Part shown: positions 35,090-44,038 of the stretch, piece by piece
How the letters are laid out: each line of letters begins with the position of its first letter
Position numbering within the stretch: position 1 is the first letter of the stretch
Assembly (NCBI RefSeq): GCF_010501075.1
Contig: NZ_QVMN01000005.1
Span: 195,714-259,713, forward strand
From: Dysgonomonas sp. 25
GTDB taxonomy: Bacteria > Bacteroidota > Bacteroidia > Bacteroidales > Dysgonomonadaceae
DNA: 64,000 nucleotides
Direction: 5' to 3'
Translations under genes and position numbers: made by a program
Notes under the pieces: generated by a model
Database searches by the model: none
Told to the model about the DNA's origin: nothing
Seen by the model: the letters and a program-made list of their open reading frames with translations, nothing else

Positions 35090-36787
35090 ATGATTGCAGT
35101 GCTTATTTCGTGGTTGGTTATGTTTGCCGTTTTTCTTTCCGTGGGGAAAGGGGTCATTGTAGCAACCCGCAGAATTATAGGTTCTTCTGATAACTATTCG
35201 ATTATAGATACATTCTTTATCGGCCTTTGCTCGACAGGAAGTATTATTTCTATTTCGTCTTTGTTTGTGCCTTCGGGGATATATGTCCTGTTTGCTCTGG
35301 TAATCCTCTCCATGCTGTTTGCTATTTGCAACAGGAAGCGTGTCGCTAATCTGGTGAGACGGATGCTTTTGCGCGTATCGAGCTTGTCGGTTTTTCAGCT
35401 GATAGCGATTGCCGTGGTGACGGTTATGGCGGTTTCTTTTTGTGCTATGCCGCCCCAATTGCCCGATTCGTTCTACTATCATATACAGAACATCATGTGG
35501 AATGAAGAATACAGTGTCGTTCCCGGGCTGGCTAATTTGTTGGAGCAATTCGGTTTCAACTCCAATTTCCTCCTTTTAAGCTCTGTTTTTGGGATGAAGC
35601 CTGCTTTCGGGCAGTTCATCTATTCGCTCAATGCTTTGTGCTTTTTGCTGCTTATTGTCTGGTTTATTGTGCTGTATCGGGAGAAATGCCGTATCCTTAG
35701 CATTATGGGCGGCCTTACATGTTTTCTTGCTTTTTTAATATATAAGATTCATATAGCATCGCCATCGACAGATTTGTTGCCGAATATATTTGTTATCTAT
35801 TTGGGTATGAATGTGCTGCTGACGCCGAAGAATGTTTATAAAAAGAGTATGCTCTTTTGGCTGCTTCCTGTTTTCTGCATTACGCTGAAGTTGTCGGCTG
35901 TTTTCCTTTGCCTGTTCTGTTTGTGGCTGGCTATTTATTTCATTCGGAATAAGTCATACAAGGCTGTCGCTTATTACATGGTGTTGTCGCTGATATTCGT
36001 TATTCCGTGGTTGATGCGGAATTATTATGTATCGGGCTATCTGATATATCCTTTTCCGGCAATCGACCTTTTCGATGTCGACTGGAAAATGCCTTTGGCC
36101 TATGTCACAGAATCGAAAAAATATGTCGAGGCATATGCCATCAGTGTAGAAGCCATGCACCAGTCCAGCGATTATGTATTGAGCCTCTCTTTTATTGAAA
36201 AACTAAAGCTCTGGCTCTCGGAACAGCCACTCTATGAGATAGGGGTACTGGTGGTCTTTCTCCTTTCGCCCATCATAATGGGCATCGCCTATTTCAGGAA
36301 TAAAGGGTTTGTTAAAGTACCCTTTATGTGGGCATGGGATATTTTTCTGATAGGGGGATTGTTTATTCTGGCAACAGCTCCGGCTGTACGGTTTGGGTTC
36401 GGATATTTTGTTATGGCAGTTATGATTCCTTTATATTTTCTGGTTATGCGGATAGGGACTCTACGGAAGTTGATGCTTGCCCGTCGGACGGCTATCATTC
36501 TTATAGGCATTGTCCTGTTGGTAACAAGTGTATTGTCGTTCCGCTATCTTCGGGTTGTAATGGATCCGGAAAAGCCGTTTTCGGCAATCCTATCGACACC
36601 TTTAGGGCTGGATAGCACCCGTCCGGGTAGAAATCAGACAATCACGACGATTAAAGTGAACAATTTATATATTAATCAGCCTAATGGTTTGGCGATGGAT
36701 GCTCCGCTCCCGTGCAGCGGCAGGTATATCGACAATATCGAAATGCGGGGAGAATCTTTGCAGGAGGGTTTCAGAGAGGGGAGATAA
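35090..36787 (+). CDS. Large polytopic membrane protein, glycan-assembly type
   Basis: A 565-residue protein with about 12 membrane spans and a hydrophilic tail. It resembles the LIC_10190-like or glycosyltransferase-39-like membrane proteins seen in polysaccharide clusters: an early luminal loop CAMPPQLPDSFYYH with acidic residues could be the substrate site. It sits between two acyltransferases on the same strand, which supports a role in a cell-surface glycan. I cannot assign an exact reaction. Confidence 0.5.
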   Translation: MIAVLISWLVMFAVFLSVGKGVIVATRRIIGSSDNYSIIDTFFIGLCSTGSIISISSLFVPSGIYVLFALVILSMLFAICNRKRVANLVRRMLLRVSSLSVFQLIAIAVVTVMAVSFCAMPPQLPDSFYYHIQNIMWNEEYSVVPGLANLLEQFGFNSNFLLLSSVFGMKPAFGQFIYSLNALCFLLLIVWFIVLYREKCRILSIMGGLTCFLAFLIYKIHIASPSTDLLPNIFVIYLGMNVLLTPKNVYKKSMLFWLLPVFCITLKLSAVFLCLFCLWLAIYFIRNKSYKAVAYYMVLSLIFVIPWLMRNYYVSGYLIYPFPAIDLFDVDWKMPLAYVTESKKYVEAYAISVEAMHQSSDYVLSLSFIEKLKLWLSEQPLYEIGVLVVFLLSPIIMGIAYFRNKGFVKVPFMWAWDIFLIGGLFILATAPAVRFGFGYFVMAVMIPLYFLVMRIGTLRKLMLARRTAIILIGIVLLVTSVLSFRYLRVVMDPEKPFSAILSTPLGLDSTRPGRNQTITTIKVNNLYINQPNGLAMDAPLPCSGRYIDNIEMRGESLQEGFREGR

Positions 36788-36789
36788 AT

Positions 36790-37755
36790 ATGCAAACTAT
36801 AGAGACAAAGCAATACCCGGAACGAAATATAACATTAGATTATTTCAAGGTGATATTAGCTATATTAGTGGTGTCGATTCATACTTATGCTACACCATAT
36901 CCTTACTTGAATTATATAATTGGATCAATAATAGGGAAAATTGCAGTTCCTTGTTTTTTTATTATTAATGGTTTCTATATTAATTCAATTATAAATAATA
37001 AGCAAAAAACGTATGCACATATTAAGAAACTTATAGTTGTATATACCACATGGTCGATAATATATATAGGTTTGTATGCTCACTCTTTTGAAATTAAATC
37101 GATTAAGACGTTGTTGGTTCTACTTATGGGGTATGGACATTTATGGTATTTACCAGCGCTTATAGGAGCCATATTAATGATATACATAACGCGACGAGTT
37201 AATAAAGTATATCTGTTGTCTATTGCCATATTTTTATATTTTCTTGCATATATATTGCAACGTATATACACCACTGAACCAATGTTTATTGTATATAAAT
37301 ATTATTTTTTTAGAAATTTTTTGTTTTTTGGATTTCCATTTGTATTTATTGGATATTTTTTGTTTGATGCTCTGAAGAGCAGTACTCTTTTATGTAATCG
37401 GAAAATTCTTATTTTAGCAATTGTTATAGGCTTTGCTTTATTATTTATAGAAAGATCAATCATGGAACACTTAATTCCTGGTTATAATTATGGGGATTTT
37501 TATTTTGCGCTATTTTTTCTATGTCCTGCTTTAGTTCTTTTCGTCCTTGCTATCTCGAGATATAAGAACGTTGACGGATACATCTCAAAATTAGCATCTT
37601 GTATCTATTTTGCCCATATGCTTGTTATTGATCTATTTTATATTCTGTCTCCAGGATTGCCTATTCAGTATTTGTTTGTAATAATAATATTTATTTCGGC
37701 AATTTTTTCTGTTTCGATTATTGAATTAAATAAAAGAATTAAGCTCTTTTTATAG
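36790..37755 (+). CDS. Membrane acyltransferase (acyltransferase 3 family), copy 2
   Basis: A 321-residue paralogue of the gene at 34050: NITLDYFKVILAILVVSIHT matches its start, and GHLWYLPALIGAI and IAVPCFFIINGF match further in. It begins three bases after the previous stop, so the + strand trio is one operon. Its bases are visibly more AT-rich than those of its neighbours, which hints at a separate origin. Confidence 0.75.
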   Translation: MQTIETKQYPERNITLDYFKVILAILVVSIHTYATPYPYLNYIIGSIIGKIAVPCFFIINGFYINSIINNKQKTYAHIKKLIVVYTTWSIIYIGLYAHSFEIKSIKTLLVLLMGYGHLWYLPALIGAILMIYITRRVNKVYLLSIAIFLYFLAYILQRIYTTEPMFIVYKYYFFRNFLFFGFPFVFIGYFLFDALKSSTLLCNRKILILAIVIGFALLFIERSIMEHLIPGYNYGDFYFALFFLCPALVLFVLAISRYKNVDGYISKLASCIYFAHMLVIDLFYILSPGLPIQYLFVIIIFISAIFSVSIIELNKRIKLFL

Positions 37756-37762
37756 GCGTTGT

Positions 37763-38815
37763 TTATTTATGAAAGACCCTTTTCATAAAATATTTATTTA
37801 ATCTTACATATATCACCCGTTCGATCAGGTATGAGAAACCCAAACAAATCAGAAGATACATTGGATAGCGAATAAAAGAATTTTGGATGAAACTCAAATA
37901 GTCAGCTGTTACAATTAAGAACCAATGAGAAATATAAATTCCATATGAAATATTCGCAAAATATTTGAACACTCCTATTGTCTGATTAAAAAGACGCCAT
38001 TTTAAGAGATGCCAAACGATTCCCCCTAATAAGACAATCAATGAAAACTTCATATAAAAGTAAGTAACATTGACATAGCTTTTATATTGTTCATTTACTA
38101 TATTGAATTGAAGAGATAAAAATAGTATAACAACTATAGTCGTTAGAACTAAAAGTGGCCTGTACATACTGATAAAAGTTATCCTTTTATTTTGAGCATA
38201 TAGTTTAGCAAGCTCTACTCCACTCCACCAAATTACAAGAAAGATTAATAGTTTATTATAAAAAATAGGATACACAATAGAGATAAATACAGATATAATG
38301 GCTGCTATATATACAATTCTGGTTGCGTATCGATTACAATATTTAACCAATACAAAGTAAATCATGTAAAACCACCATTCGAAAGTTAGCGACCATAATG
38401 GTGCATTACCCAAAAATGTGCCAAATTCTATATGTTCAGGAGAGTATAATGAGACATTTTGCAACATTAACAAATTTCCCACAAGATTATGTAATAATGA
38501 ATCTTCAATAGGTTTTCCTTGTATAAGGATTAACAAATAATTAGCGATAAAGACGCAAATAAGAGGAATATAGATTCTGAAAAATCGTTTAACGAAGAAG
38601 GTTCTAAAGGATTTGTCTTTTGAGTTTTCAAAAGATAATTGTATAACAAAACCTGATAATACAAAGAAAACCATTACAGCGGCAGCACCATATTCAAACA
38701 AAGCTGCAATATTTATCCCAAATAAGGGATAGTGAGCTCCAAGAAAAATGTGGTGTAGTACTACATACAGCGCAACAAGACCTCTTATAGCATCAAGCTT
38801 TTCTATCTTTTTCAT
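37763..38815 (-). CDS. Membrane acyltransferase, duplicated copy a
   Basis: A 350-residue ten-span protein of the second acyltransferase type, with MKKIEKLDAIRGLVALYV (family motif R-G at about 11) and a His-His pair (VVLHHIF). The adjacent copy b has practically the same first 20 and last 70 residues but a diverged centre. I took the ATG of MKKIEK; an upstream TTG start would overlap the promoter. It converges with the + strand trio, 7 bases between stop codons. Confidence 0.75.
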   Translation of the reverse strand: MKKIEKLDAIRGLVALYVVLHHIFLGAHYPLFGINIAALFEYGAAAVMVFFVLSGFVIQLSFENSKDKSFRTFFVKRFFRIYIPLICVFIANYLLILIQGKPIEDSLLHNLVGNLLMLQNVSLYSPEHIEFGTFLGNAPLWSLTFEWWFYMIYFVLVKYCNRYATRIVYIAAIISVFISIVYPIFYNKLLIFLVIWWSGVELAKLYAQNKRITFISMYRPLLVLTTIVVILFLSLQFNIVNEQYKSYVNVTYFYMKFSLIVLLGGIVWHLLKWRLFNQTIGVFKYFANISYGIYISHWFLIVTADYLSFIQNSFIRYPMYLLICLGFSYLIERVIYVRLNKYFMKRVFHK

Positions 38816-38963
38816 AAGCTGCAAAGATAATATTAATTATGTTTTATGAAAAGGTTAAGGAGAGTAACTTAAATTACTCTCCTTAAAAATATTACAAATA
38901 CATTGCAGCGTTATACCCAATATCATTTAACGAATATGATACTGAAGAGATGGAAGATATTGT
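38772..38963. repeat. Direct repeat, left copy (acyltransferase 5' end and fragment of phage gene)
   Basis: About 192 bases repeated nearly exactly at 39977-40168. It covers the acyltransferase start, its promoter, a hairpin AAGGAGAGTAA/TTACTCTCCTT and the last codons of the 74-residue phage gene; here that gene is only a fragment, cut off after GATATTGT. Confidence 0.9.
38822..38829 (-). promoter_or_regulatory. Host-type -7 box six bases from start codon (copy a)
   Basis: TATCTTTG followed by CAGCTT and the ATG. Transcription from such a box starts close to the first codon, so the mRNA should be leaderless or nearly so. An identical arrangement precedes copy b at 40027-40034. Confidence 0.65.
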
Positions 38964-38973
38964 AGAAGATAAT

Positions 38974-40020
38974 TTATTTATGAAAGATCCTTTTCATAAA
39001 ATATTTATTTAATCTTACATATATCACCCGTTCGATCAGGTATGAGAATGCAAAGCATATCAGAATATAGAGGGAATAACGGATTATAGAGTTGTCTATA
39101 AAATTTAAATAACTTGCATGTGACACTAAAAACCAATGAGAAATATAAATTCCGTATGAAATATTCGCAAAATATTTGAACACTCCTATCGTCTGATTGA
39201 AAAAACGCCATTTGAAATAGTGCCAAATAATGCCACCGCATAAAACCATAAGTCCGTATTTCAATCCATTGTATGATGGAGTGAAAACCCCTCGATAAGT
39301 ATTGTCAAAGTCGGTACGCAAAATAAAATTCATCACAATTGTGCATATTAATATTACAGACAATGGTTTTAGCATAGTTATAAATGTGATCTTTTTATTC
39401 GCTGTATATAGTTTTGCAATTTCTACTCCACTCCACCACAAAACAAGAAAAATGAAGAAACGGTTTAGGAAAATCGGGTAAATGATGGTAAGAGCACTTA
39501 TTATGGCTAATGTGTACACGATTAATGAAGCTTGATTTCTTTTATATTTATATAAAAAGAAATAGAATATGTAAAACCACCATTCGAAAGTTAAAGACCA
39601 TAGAGGACCATTCCCTAAAAAACAATCGAATACTGTATGATTTGGATTGATGAGAGGTGTATCTTGTAGCATAATAAGATTACCTATTAGGTCTATACAG
39701 TCATTTATTCCAAAAGCTTTCCCTTCTATGTATAATATAAAAAAATTTAATATGAAAACACAAATCAAGGGTATATATATTCTAAAAAATCTTTTGAAAA
39801 AGAATAACTTAAATGATTGGTCTTTGGCCTGTTGGTGTGAATATTGAATTACAAAGCCTGAAAGGATAAAAAATACCATTACTGCTGCACTACCATACCC
39901 AAATATCCCCCCCACATAAAAGTCTCCAACTTCAAAATTCATTGCATAAAATATATGATGAAACATCACATATAGTGCAACAAGACCTCTTATAGCATCA
40001 AGCTTTTCTATCTTTTTCAT
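38974..40020 (-). CDS. Membrane acyltransferase, duplicated copy b
   Basis: A 348-residue paralogue of copy a, starting with the same MKKIEKLDAIRGLVALYV and ending with a nearly identical QTIGVFKYFANISYGIYISHW...ERVIYVRLNKYFMKR section. The centre (residues about 25-270) has diverged strongly. It lies directly downstream of the fibre operon. Either it is a phage-carried sugar modifier or a host gene that was duplicated together with the end of the phage operon. Confidence 0.75.
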   Translation of the reverse strand: MKKIEKLDAIRGLVALYVMFHHIFYAMNFEVGDFYVGGIFGYGSAAVMVFFILSGFVIQYSHQQAKDQSFKLFFFKRFFRIYIPLICVFILNFFILYIEGKAFGINDCIDLIGNLIMLQDTPLINPNHTVFDCFLGNGPLWSLTFEWWFYIFYFFLYKYKRNQASLIVYTLAIISALTIIYPIFLNRFFIFLVLWWSGVEIAKLYTANKKITFITMLKPLSVILICTIVMNFILRTDFDNTYRGVFTPSYNGLKYGLMVLCGGIIWHYFKWRFFNQTIGVFKYFANISYGIYISHWFLVSHASYLNFIDNSIIRYSLYILICFAFSYLIERVIYVRLNKYFMKRIFHK

Positions 40021-40168
40021 AAGCTGCAAAGATAATATTAATTATGTTTTATGAAAAGGTTAAGGAGAGTAACTTAAATTACTCTCCTTAAAAATATTAC
40101 AAATACATTGCAGCGTTATACCCAATATCATTTAACGAATATGATACTGAAGAGATGGAAGATATTGT
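39977..40168. repeat. Direct repeat, right copy (intact side)
   Basis: Right copy of the 192-base repeat also found at 38772-38963. Here the 74-residue phage gene continues intact beyond GATATTGT, which shows that this side is the source and the left copy the product of the duplication. Confidence 0.9.
40062..40089 (-). terminator. Hairpin after the fibre operon
   Basis: Perfect 11-bp stem AAGGAGAGTAA/TTACTCTCCTT with a 6-base loop, 8 bases past the last stop; T-run modest. Duplicated at 38857-38884. Confidence 0.7.
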
Positions 40169-40321
40169 TTCATCAGTCTCTATATAGACTTCCTTGCCTA
40201 AGGATATACTCTTTATTTGAGGAAAAACAGCCTCTGGGTATTCTTCTTGGTTGAAAGAAATTGAAGAAATACTTCCTTCTGCTTGTGAGACAGGAGGTAA
40301 TCCATTGTCGAAATCAGCCAT
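40097..40321 (-). CDS. Small protein downstream of phage fibre gene
   Basis: A 74-residue protein, acidic, with alternating SISSISF, SISSVSYS strand-like runs and no signal peptide. It starts two bases after the fibre gene ends and so belongs to its operon. Its C-terminal end has been copied to 38894-38963. Function unknown; a small fibre partner is possible. Confidence 0.6.
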   Translation of the reverse strand: MADFDNGLPPVSQAEGSISSISFNQEEYPEAVFPQIKSISLGKEVYIETDETISSISSVSYSLNDIGYNAAMYL

Positions 40322-40323
40322 GA

Positions 40324-42123
40324 TTACATTGGGTTAAGCGTTGATAATACTAATTCTATCTGCATATATTTTCCGGTGATAGGATAGGCTGGAATGGGAA
40401 CTCCGGATTCAGCAGTTATCATATTATAGAATCCAGGGTAGCCGGTAGCTATGTAGGTGTTGTTCGCTGATTGCATTTCACCGCCTTTTGCACTATTGTT
40501 TTTCATCAGGCAACGCATATCATGGGGAACAACATCGAACCAGACAGGCTTCTGAATACTACTCCAAAAAAATTTGTCGATAGTTTCTGTTGCAAAATCG
40601 AATGCTTGTTTCCAACAACGCCGCAGGCGACAATCGCCACTGATAGAGAAGGTTCCTCCAGTAGACAGGAACGAAGCGAAGCATGGATATTGCTTCCCGT
40701 TGTAAGTAATGTTTCCTGCCGGATTATCAACATCTACCGGTTCAACAAAATACCAATAGCCACTTTCGAGTGAGCCGGTAGTGATTTTGTCGGTTGGGAG
40801 AGTATCCACTATACGCATTTTGATAGTACTCAGAATAGCAAGGTCTTTTACTTTGTAAACCTGTTCGTTACCGGAAGATGTTATCCAAGAGTTTACGTCT
40901 GTAGCTCCGATAAAGATATTTTCCCGCTCTTCCAACGAAGAGGTATATGCAACGCCATTATAACTGATACTGGCTTTCAGATTGTCAGCAGAACGTACAA
41001 GATAGAATTCACCTTCTTCTATTTGTCCGTTTATAACAGGCACGATAGAAGGTGTGCTATCGATAAATACACCATATTGGGCTGCCAGATTGTGAAGTAT
41101 GTTGATAGAATTGATTTTTTGCAATCCTTCTCCTAACCAGATAATATTGGAGGTTAATGTATCGGTATGTTGTTCTCTGATATCGATATCATCTTTATAA
41201 GCAATACTACCATCCGACACATTCAGGTTGGCAGAAGGGATGAAGCCTATTGCATTGGCTGATGTTGTATCGGTAGTAATGGCTATTGGTTCAACAGTTT
41301 CTTGTTTCCATCCCAATTGAACAAAACGTCGTTTCTGAAAATTGTCGATAATAGAATCACGAATAACACATCCTCCGGTTGTAGAATTATTAGCAAAAAT
41401 CCAACGGTACATGGGCAGGTTTGTTTCTCCGTACTCCGAACCGGTAGGAACTGTTAAGCTTTGCGCCACACATCGATCGACAAAATGTTGTCGTAATTCC
41501 GTTTCTGTATTTCCAGTAAGAGGGTTATAATCTGTTTCGTCTCCTATCTTGAATCTACAGTTGTCGAAGCCGAGATACTGCCAATAGATACTGTTCAGAT
41601 TACTTTGCGATATAGATATATTACAGTCCGACAATAGACCAAGCGACATATTACTGTTTAATGATGGTATATTGATACCGTGATAGCTATTGTTGGAGGC
41701 ATTTGCTGCCGTAAAAGGTTGGTCGGCTACCACCATACAATATGACATCGTTTGAATTGTTGTCGGGAAATCTTGTCTGATTATACATCTGTAAAATCCT
41801 GTCTGGTTGTATCTATAATTGGTTATGTCTGATATAATCGAATCGGTTATTCGTAATATATCCGATTGTAATGATGTACCATTAAATTCGGTATTCCCGC
41901 TGCCATACAAATTTGTTCTTACTGTCCCGTTAATAATGTCCGGAAAGTTCCCGTTTGATAACACGTACTTAACTTCAATTGCAGTTCTGAAATTTGCAGG
42001 AAGTGGATTATCCTTTGTCCCTGTCCCATTTTTACTACCCAAAGCACTTACATATACCGGTGAAGCTATTAAAGCTCCATTCTCATCATAATACCTCTCC
42101 TTCCAATTATAATTATTCGCCAT
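40324..42123 (-). CDS. Phage tail fibre / receptor-binding protein candidate
   Basis: A 599-residue protein without signal peptide. It opens with MANNYNWKERYYDENG and GSKNGTGTKDNPLPANFRTAIEV, a turn-rich start typical of right-handed beta-helix proteins (pectate-lyase-like), and continues with short regular strands full of Asn, Ser, Ile and Asp, as in fibre and tailspike shafts. The Cys-containing middle may form the receptor head. It is near the end of the protease-capsid operon, where Bacteroidales phages often put fibre genes. Confidence 0.55.
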   Translation of the reverse strand: MANNYNWKERYYDENGALIASPVYVSALGSKNGTGTKDNPLPANFRTAIEVKYVLSNGNFPDIINGTVRTNLYGSGNTEFNGTSLQSDILRITDSIISDITNYRYNQTGFYRCIIRQDFPTTIQTMSYCMVVADQPFTAANASNNSYHGINIPSLNSNMSLGLLSDCNISISQSNLNSIYWQYLGFDNCRFKIGDETDYNPLTGNTETELRQHFVDRCVAQSLTVPTGSEYGETNLPMYRWIFANNSTTGGCVIRDSIIDNFQKRRFVQLGWKQETVEPIAITTDTTSANAIGFIPSANLNVSDGSIAYKDDIDIREQHTDTLTSNIIWLGEGLQKINSINILHNLAAQYGVFIDSTPSIVPVINGQIEEGEFYLVRSADNLKASISYNGVAYTSSLEERENIFIGATDVNSWITSSGNEQVYKVKDLAILSTIKMRIVDTLPTDKITTGSLESGYWYFVEPVDVDNPAGNITYNGKQYPCFASFLSTGGTFSISGDCRLRRCWKQAFDFATETIDKFFWSSIQKPVWFDVVPHDMRCLMKNNSAKGGEMQSANNTYIATGYPGFYNMITAESGVPIPAYPITGKYMQIELVLSTLNPM

Positions 42124-42313
42124 CTTGCACCTCCTTTGTTGAAATGATTACACGATTAGTGGGTAGAATGAGGCAGATACAGTTATCAAACTCTGCCATG
42201 TCACCCTGTTTCAATTCGTTGAAAACAACCTGAAAATCTTTCGGTTGAGCGTCGAAAAAGACAGTGTCGTCAATTTCGTACTCTTTGTCGTCTTTTATTA
42301 CTTTGTAAATCAT
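42113..42313 (-). CDS. Small phage protein
   Basis: A 66-residue acidic protein (MIYKVIKDDKEYEIDD) that overlaps the fibre gene by 11 bases and the next upstream gene by four (ATGA). Beta-rich, no known family. The tight overlaps make it a real operon member; possibly a fibre chaperone or connector. Confidence 0.6.
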   Translation of the reverse strand: MIYKVIKDDKEYEIDDTVFFDAQPKDFQVVFNELKQGDMAEFDNCICLILPTNRVIISTKEVQDGE

Positions 42314-42738
42314 GCTATTATTGCTTTTGCGTAAATAAATACAAACATTTTCTGTGTATCGGTCGAGACCGGAGTCGCATTCAGCGTGATGACCGATTTT
42401 GCCGGAACATCGACCGAAAGAGCCGAATCCAATGCTATATCATATGATGTGCCTTCCACGTCGATGGATAATTTATACACATCTTTCACTCCGATTTGGT
42501 AGATAGTCATCGACTCATCAATATACATCTGTGGACTTTCGGAACTCCCTATCGTAAAAGACAGGCGTCGCTCCAACGGTAACCGCTTTGCATATTCGAG
42601 TAGATTGTCGAGCGAATATCTTCCCGACTGAAAACTTCCATCGGTGTCTTCTTTCGAGCCGAAAACCCAGAAGCCTTCCGGCATATTTATTTCCGGTAGC
42701 TCGGAGAGCCTTACCGGATTGATTTTTTCATTTGCCAT
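42310..42738 (-). CDS. Phage tail or fibre-associated protein
   Basis: A 142-residue protein with INPVRLSELPEINMPEGFWVFG near the start, a pattern I associate with small structural proteins preceding fibre genes in Bacteroidales phages, and a C-terminal beta domain (KSVITLNATPVSTDTQ). It is coupled to the downstream small gene. Exact role unknown. Confidence 0.5.
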   Translation of the reverse strand: MANEKINPVRLSELPEINMPEGFWVFGSKEDTDGSFQSGRYSLDNLLEYAKRLPLERRLSFTIGSSESPQMYIDESMTIYQIGVKDVYKLSIDVEGTSYDIALDSALSVDVPAKSVITLNATPVSTDTQKMFVFIYAKAIIA

Positions 42739-42758
42739 AATTTTCTTTTTCTGTTTTT

Positions 42759-43316
42759 TTATATTGCTATAGTATTCATCCCGTTTTCCGTTAAAACAGC
42801 TTGCTCTGCTTCCGTTCCCAACACATTGACTGTGTTGTAGCCATCAGGATTTAATTCGAAAAGCGGAAAGGCAGATTCCTTATTAAGTGTAATCTGATAA
42901 CCTGTCACTTCACCAACTTTGCCCGATTGCTGACCGAATGTGAGGCTTGCCCCGCCATCCGAACCGAAGCAATAGGTTCTCCCTTGCGTGTTGCGGAAAA
43001 CGACTAAATAATTGTGCAGAGAAGCTGCTAATAAGTCAGCCGATTTTGTCCCTTCCACGGTGCGCACATACGTCCAAAGTTCCTGCCGGTACAATCCGTT
43101 ACTTTGCGTTTCGGTGAAATAGCTTTCGTCTACAGCTCCCAGTTGGATAAAATCGTTGCGGGAGTTTATTTTTTCGACATAACAGCTATTGTATAACCCG
43201 TCGTCGCGGAAACGATAAGATACGAAATCGCGTATGTCGAGCAGCCATATTTCGGTAATGCCTCCATTGTTGTAACTGCCTGTATGCAGTATATCGCGAA
43301 TAGTTCTACTGTTCAT
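42759..43316 (-). CDS. Phage tube-like protein 2
   Basis: A 185-residue protein. Its C-terminal half reads LVVFRNTQGRTYCFGSDGGASLTFGQQSGKVGEVTGYQITL, which lines up with the same part of the next upstream gene (TAVVVDKSGRAIVLGRNNG...SGAADADATGWTVTM). The two are therefore probably paralogues with the tail-tube beta-sandwich fold. One may form the tube and the other a cap, spike or variant ring. Confidence 0.5.
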   Translation of the reverse strand: MNSRTIRDILHTGSYNNGGITEIWLLDIRDFVSYRFRDDGLYNSCYVEKINSRNDFIQLGAVDESYFTETQSNGLYRQELWTYVRTVEGTKSADLLAASLHNYLVVFRNTQGRTYCFGSDGGASLTFGQQSGKVGEVTGYQITLNKESAFPLFELNPDGYNTVNVLGTEAEQAVLTENGMNTIAI

Positions 43317-43394
43317 TTGCCATTGTTATTTGCAGAAAAAGCGGCGCCTGCTATTCGTGGCAACCGCTTTTATCTTGTGAAACATCTATATCGG

Positions 43395-43940
43395 TTATGG
43401 CGTAACAGTCGTATTGTCAGCAATGGCTGCAATTACTGATTCGTCTTTCAACAAACGAGCCATCTCGATTTCGGTACCAGCCATCGTAACTGTCCAACCT
43501 GTGGCGTCGGCGTCGGCGGCTCCCGAAGCGTAGTTAAACGCTGTGGCTGTCAGACCGTTGTTGCGTCCCAAAACGATTGCTCGTCCCGATTTATCGACTA
43601 CTACTGCTGTGAATTTACCTAAACTCAAGGCTTCGTCCTGATTCAATAGTTCGTAATCGTAGTTTTCGACGGTAAAGTTCAACGTATGCGTGCGGTATTT
43701 TCCGCCGTTTCCGTTCTGAGCCAGCTCGTCGGAGAATGATGCCGTGTTGTCGATGAAAGCTATTTTGTAAGCTTTTTCGGTGACATCGGCAAGGGTGATG
43801 GCGTCGATAGTTGTTTTGTCGGCATCCTCGAAGGTATAGGCATTCTCGGTGTCGTAGTTGAACAGGTAAACCGCTTTGACTCCTGCCGGAGCATATTGGC
43901 ACTTGTTTCTGGTTATACTTGAAGTTAGTTTACATCCCAT
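43395..43940 (-). CDS. Phage major tail tube-like protein
   Basis: A 181-residue protein with MGCKLTSSITRNKCQYAPAGVKAVYLFNY at its start, a beginning that I know from Bacteroidales phage tail tube proteins, followed by a beta-rich body. I chose the ATG before GCKLTSS because the upstream codons run into a host-type repeat. Tube subunits stack as hexamers around the tape measure to make the tail. Located just after the capsid gene as usual. Confidence 0.6.
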   Translation of the reverse strand: MGCKLTSSITRNKCQYAPAGVKAVYLFNYDTENAYTFEDADKTTIDAITLADVTEKAYKIAFIDNTASFSDELAQNGNGGKYRTHTLNFTVENYDYELLNQDEALSLGKFTAVVVDKSGRAIVLGRNNGLTATAFNYASGAADADATGWTVTMAGTEIEMARLLKDESVIAAIADNTTVTP

Positions 43941-44038
43941 AATAATTCGGAAATTTGATAATTTGAAAATGTGATAATTAAAAACATGAGCATGTGCTAA
44001 TTGGCATATTAACTCATTAGCACATTGGCTCATTAATT
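43941..44038. repeat. Host-type intergenic repeat inside phage operon
   Basis: Contains repeated short words GATAATTTGAAAATGTGATAATT and, read from either side, GAGCCAATGTGCTAATGAG and GCACATGCTCATG. This kind of word-repeat is common between Bacteroidales host genes and unusual in compact phage operons (segments given in parts). Confidence 0.55.
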
